From the NCBI GenBank assembly GCA_037349105.1, contig JAYJMM010000097.1:434001-498000 (forward strand): a DNA stretch of 64,000 nucleotides, written 5' to 3'. Origin of the DNA: Limnomonas spitsbergensis (Eukaryota; Chlorophyta; Chlorophyceae; Chlamydomonadales). The first letter of the stretch is position 1, and every line of letters starts with the position of its first letter. The notes below the pieces were generated by a model. It was not told where the DNA came from, ran no database searches, and saw only the letters and a program-made list of their open reading frames with translations. Below are positions 56,301 through 62,300 of the stretch, one piece after another. The translations under genes were made by a program, and so were the position numbers.

Positions 56301-59300
56301 GTCCCACATGTGGCAGGCCCCATGTGGCGCACCTGGCAAGCTGGCAGGCCCCACATGTGGCAGGCCCCATGTGGCGCACCTGACAAGCTGGCAGGCCCCA
56401 CATGTGGCAGGCGAAGCCAGAGGGATACCCCCTCTGGAGCGCCAGCCGCACAGCACGATACGACGTTGCCGCAGCATAGGTCCGCGTCACGTCCGATTGC
56501 GAGACCCTGCCCGCAGCACCCTTAATGTGTACCTGCAAGGACACGGGTTCAGGGTGTAGGGTGTAGGGTTATAGGGTTTCAAAGTAGCATATGCGGGTTT
56601 AGGGTGAAGGGTTTCAGGGTAGCATATATGGGTTTAGGGTGAAGGGTTTCAGGGTAGCATATATGGGTTTAGGGTTGAGGGTTTCAGGGTAGCATGTGCG
56701 GGTTTAGGGCTGAAGGTTTCAAGGTAGCATGTGCGGGTTTAGGGTTTACGGTTTAGGGTTTCAAAGTAGCATATGCGGGTTTAGGGTTCAGGGTTTCAGG
56801 GTAGCATATGCGGGTTTAGGGTTCAGGGTTTCAGGGTAGCATATGTGGGTTTAGGGTTTAGGGTTTCAGGGTAGCATATTCGGGTTTAGGGTTCAGGGTT
56901 TCAGGGTAGCATATTCGGGTTTAGGGTTCAGGGCTTCAGGGTGGCATATGCGGGTTTAGGGCTTAGGGTAGCGTCACATCCGACTGGAAGACCCTGTCCG
57001 CTAAACCCTTGATGTGCACCTGCATATCAGGGGTTCAGGGTTCAGGGTGAGGCGTGTCCTCCGTTTTGAGAGCTGCCTAGTGGACAGTATGTGTGTGGAT
57101 GTGAGGGCGTGACACCGCAGAACAGCAAAGTCAAGTGATCGATCGGGATGGACACGCCTCATATTTCTTTTTCAACTGTGCGCACAGGACGTTCAGTAGC
57201 TGACGCGCCACCTCCTCTGATTGAACGCCCGAGCACTTTCTCGGGGAAGGCTTTTGCTTGGGTCCCCGCCGCCTTTGGTAATCTTATGTGTGTCTTCTTC
57301 ATATGTGTGCCCCTTGCAGATTGCACCTCCCTTCATTTCTCATGTGTGTGTACAGGACGTTCAGCAGCTGGCGTGCCTCCTCCTCCAATCGCACTGTTCC
57401 CCCCTCGCTGCTCCCTTGACATCTATGTGAGGGAGGCTTCACTCACTTCCTGTCGCTGTACACAGCAGGTTCAGCAGCAGGCACACCTCCTTTTCCGATC
57501 ACACCGCTTCCTCCATATTCATGTGAGGGTGGCTTCCTTAATCAATGCTTGATGGCATTTATTAACTGATTCATTCAAGCCCCTGCGGTGTGTGCCTTCA
57601 TACTGCCTTCATAGTTCATACACTACCTGTGTGCCTTCATACTGCCTTCATACCCTACCTGTGTGCCCTCATACTGCCTTCATACCCTACCTGTGTGCCT
57701 TCATACTGCCTTCATACCCTACCTGTGTGCCTTCATACTGCCTTCATACCCTACCTGTGTGCCTTCATACTACCATCATACCCTACCTGTGTGCCTTCAT
57801 ACTGCCTTCATACCCTACATGTGTGCCTTCATACTGCCTTCATACCCTACCTGTGTGCCTTCATACTTCCTTCATACCCTACCTGTGTGCCTTTATACTG
57901 CTTTATACCCTACCTGTGTGCCTTCATACTGCCTTCATACCCTACCTGTGTGCCTTCATACTTCCTTCATACCCTACCTGTGTGCCTTCATACTTCCTTC
58001 ATACCCTACCTGTGTGCCTTCATACTGCCTTCATACCCTACCTGTGTGCCTTCATACTTCCTTCATACCCTACATGTGTGCCTTCATACTTCCTTCAAAC
58101 CCTACCTGTGTGCCTTCATACTGCCTTCATACTCTACCTGTGTGCCTTCATACTTCCTTCATACCCTACCTGTGTGCCTTCATACTTTCTTCATACCCTA
58201 CATGTGTGCCTTCATACTGCCTTCATACCCTACCTGTGTGCCTTCATACTGCCTTCATACCCTACCTGTGTGCCTTCATACTTTCTTCATACCCTACCTG
58301 TGTGCCTTCATACTGCCTTCATACCCTACCTGTGTGCCTTCATACTGCCTTCATACCCTACCTGTGTGCCTTCATACTTCCTTCATACCCTACCTGTGTG
58401 CCTTCATACTGCCTTCATACCCTACCTGTGTGCCTTCATACTTCCTTCATACCCTACATGTGTGCCTTCATACTGCCTGCATACCCTACCTGTGTGCCTT
58501 CATACTGCCTTCATACCCTACCTGTGTGCCTTCATACTTCCTTCATACCCTACATATGTGCCTTCATACTTCCTTCATACCCTACCTGTGTGCCTTCATA
58601 CTTCCTTCATACCCTACCTGTGTGCCTTCATACTGCCTTCATACCCTACCTGTGTGCCTTCATACTGCCTTCATACCCTACCTGTGTGCCTTCATACTTC
58701 CTTCATACCCTACCTGTGTGCCTTCATACTGCCTGCATACCCTACCTGTGTGTAGGATGTTAAGAAGCTGACACGCCTCCTCCTCCAATCATATGTTCCC
58801 TTTATACTGATGTCAAGGTGGCTTCCTCAATTCATGCATGAGGGCCCTGCTTCAGGGCATCTTACTTATTTCTTCAATCATGCCCCCTGAGGGGTCGAGT
58901 GCCCTCCTTCATGCCCCACCTGCACAAACAGGATGTTTAGCAGCTGACACGCCTCTAGGGTTGAGGGTTTAGGGGGTAGAGGGTTCTCCCGCCACACTGT
59001 TTTCTTCATATTCATGTAGAAATGGCTTCCTTAATCCACGCCTCAGGATGCATGATTAATTTACCCATGCCCTGTGGAGCGTGCCCCCCTTTATGTCCGG
59101 CCGTAGCACTGGGTAACGTACCATCCTGTGATAGATGGTACGTTACCCAGTGCTACGGCCGGATGGGCACCTTCCTTAATCCACGTCTCAGGGCACATAT
59201 CTTTATTTTTTTCCCACCTGTGCATACAGGATATTCAGCAGCTGACACGCCTCCTTCTCCCGCCGCACGGACGAGCTCAGCAGCGACGTCAGCATGGCCT

Positions 59301-62300
59301 GCGAGCGACGGGGTCAGGATTTGGGGTGGCGGATTTAGCTACATCATCTACAAACTAAAAGCAGTGGCGTTAACATGGCCTGCAAGCGACAGGTTTGGGG
59401 TTTAGGATTCAGCTACATCATATACCAACTAAAAGCAGTGTTGTCGACATGGTCAGGAACGACAGGTCCAGGTCTAAGGGTTAAGGTCAGCTGTATCACT
59501 GCAAGCTGGGCAGCGATGACAGCATGGCCTGCAAGCCACGGGTCCAAGGTTTGAAGGTTAGGGTTCAGCTATATTACGGACAAGCTCAGCAGCGATATCA
59601 GCATGGCTTGCGATCCATGTGTTAGGTTTCAGGGTTTAGGCGTTAGGGTTCACGTGTTACGTTGTAGGGTTTAAGGTGTAGGGTCCACGTGTTAGGGTGT
59701 AGGGTCCACGTGTTAGGGTTTATGGTCCACGTAGGAGGGTTTAAGGTCCACGTTTTAGGGGTTAGGGTTAGGGTTTTAGGGTTAAAAGTCCACGTGTTGG
59801 GGTTAAGGGTCCATGTTTTAGGGTTCAGGGTCCACGTGTTAGGGTTTAGGGTCCACGTGTTAGGGTTCAGGGTTAAGGGCTCAGCTACACCTGTGAGGTT
59901 TCTTTGCAAGCCATGCTGACGTCCCCGCGAGGCTCAGGACGTCAGCATCCTGTTCCCCACCGATTTTATAACACCAATTTCATAACGACGTAATCATAGT
60001 TGAGGCTTAAGGGTTGAGGGCTTAGGGTTAAGGTTTGAGAGTTATAGCTGCTATGACGGGATTTCGTACAAAACCTAAGCCCCAAACCCTTCACCCTATA
60101 ACCCTAAGCCCCTAAACCCTCCCTCACCACCATGGATTTCAGGAGCCCAATGGCCACATCTTGCCGCCGCTCCGCCATCTGGCAGGATTTCATACAAACC
60201 CTAAGCCATTTGCCCTAAACCCACCCTCACCTCCATCAGGTCCCCTAAGCCCTCTAGGGGCCACCTAAGCCCCAAAAGCCCTAAGCCCTAAGTTCTCCCT
60301 CACCATCATGGCCACATCTTGCCGCTCCGCCATCTGACAGGATGTCGTACAAACTCTTCAGCCCTAAACCCTACTCCCTCAAACCTTACAGCCTACACCC
60401 TAAACCCTCCCTCACCTCCATAACTTTCAGGAGCTCCATGGCCACATCTTGGCGGTCCGCCATCTGGCAGGCCGCATTCAAATAGTCTGACAGCTGCTCA
60501 GGAGGCACATCCTGCGGCAAAGGTCGAGGCCAAGGATTAGTATTTAGCGTAAAGAGTTTAAATGTGTAGGGGTGGGTGGGGGAGGGGGGCATGGTCTGGC
60601 AGGCCATTTGCAATTTGATGTGTTTCCTGCTTGTGTGTGTATGTATTTCATCCCCCCCCCCCCGGGTCGTTTGGTAGTTACCCAGCCAGCTAGACTGCCC
60701 AATGGTACTTCACTTGTCTCGTAGATTTCCTGCGAAGACGGACGCTCGGCCGGTAATATTGAATGAGTACAGTAGCTGATTGATATCATTTGAGGAGATG
60801 AACCTCGGCATTATAATATTATATCCCTTTCAGCCTGCCCCTCTTAGGGCTCACTAGTGTTGTTGTGGTGTTGCTCTCTGTTCTCTCTCCTGGTTCACTC
60901 TGCCCGACCCTTTCGGCTGGGGAAGTTGAGTTTCCTCCATAACAACAACAACAACATGCTGAATTCAAATAGTCAAAGAGCAGCTCGGAAGACACATCAT
61001 GCAGCGAGGGTCCATTCCTAGTTGCATGTTTAGGGTTTAGGGTTGCGTGTGAAGGGTTGAAGTGTGGAGGGTAGGGGTGCTCCCCGCTGGGAAAGTTTGG
61101 AGGAGTCAAAGGGTCAAGCAGGTGAAAGGGTGAAAAGAGGGTACAAGGAGCACAAGAGGGCAAAAGAGCAGAAGGGGGCATAAGGGGCGAAATGGCTGGA
61201 AAAACTATGAGGGCAAGGGAGTAAAGCGGGGGCAAAACAGTGAACAGAACAGGGGGGGTACACGGGACAAACGGGGGACATAGGGACAAAACAGGGGTAA
61301 AACCAGGGGTACAAGAGGGCAAACCAGGGGTATAACCTGGGGGGTAAAACGGTGAACAGAACTCTGGAGACCAACAATCCAAGACATCTACGATCAAGGC
61401 ATTTATGGGGGTGCACTGACGCTGCCACAACAGCACCACCGTCAAAAACTGTAATTAAACTTCCGGTATCTTAAAACACGAAAACGAAAACGAAACTGCT
61501 TTTCAATGTCTTGTTTTTGTTCAAGAAAGCCCCCCGACTCCGGTTCACGACCTACCAAGATCTGCCACAGCTCATGCCCCAGGGCCGTGACGACATTATC
61601 AATACCAGGGTAAATGCCATGATACACACATATATTGTATACTCATTCAGCTACACTTCAGCCACATCATGGCTATTGGCAGCTACATACCCACACCCGG
61701 TTCTTGACCTACCAAGATCTGCCAGAGCTCATGCCCCAGGGCCGTTATGAGTAACCTGAGACACGCCAGCGCGTTCTTCTGCGTTGTGGCCGTTGCCGTC
61801 ACGCAGCGGCCAGAGGCGGGCACGCGCACCAGGCGCGCAGCCTCGAGCACACGCGGGAGCAGCTGGGGTAATGCCTGTGCAGCTTCTCTAAGCGTACCCA
61901 CCTAGGTTTCAGGTGAATAGTTTAAGGGTTAGGGTCCAGGGTTAAGGTCGAGGATCTAGAGTGAAGGGTGAGGGTTTTAAGGAAAGGGTTAGATGTGTAG
62001 GGTTTAAGGTTTAGGGTTGGGGGTCTTAGGGTCAAGGGTTTGGGGTTCAGGATTAAGTGTTTAGGGTCCAGGGTTAAGGGTCCAAGTGTTGAAGGTTTAG
62101 GGTGTAGGGAAGAGGGTCGGAGGTTTATAATTAAGAGTTAAGGGTCGAAGGTTCAGGGTTGAGCACATGGCACATTTTTCAGCGTAGCCATTCCGGGTCT
62201 GTGGTTCAGGGTTCTGGATTTTTGATCAAGTGTTAGGAGGTCATGATACATGGTTCAGGGTAAAGCAGTGCAGCCTCTTTGACATTAAAACTACCGTATC

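Noticed and set aside
57590..58771. Plus-strand frames of about 390 codons (Cys-Leu-His-Thr-Ala-Phe)
   Set aside because: All three plus frames are open in a 32-bp satellite; intron of the minus-strand gene.
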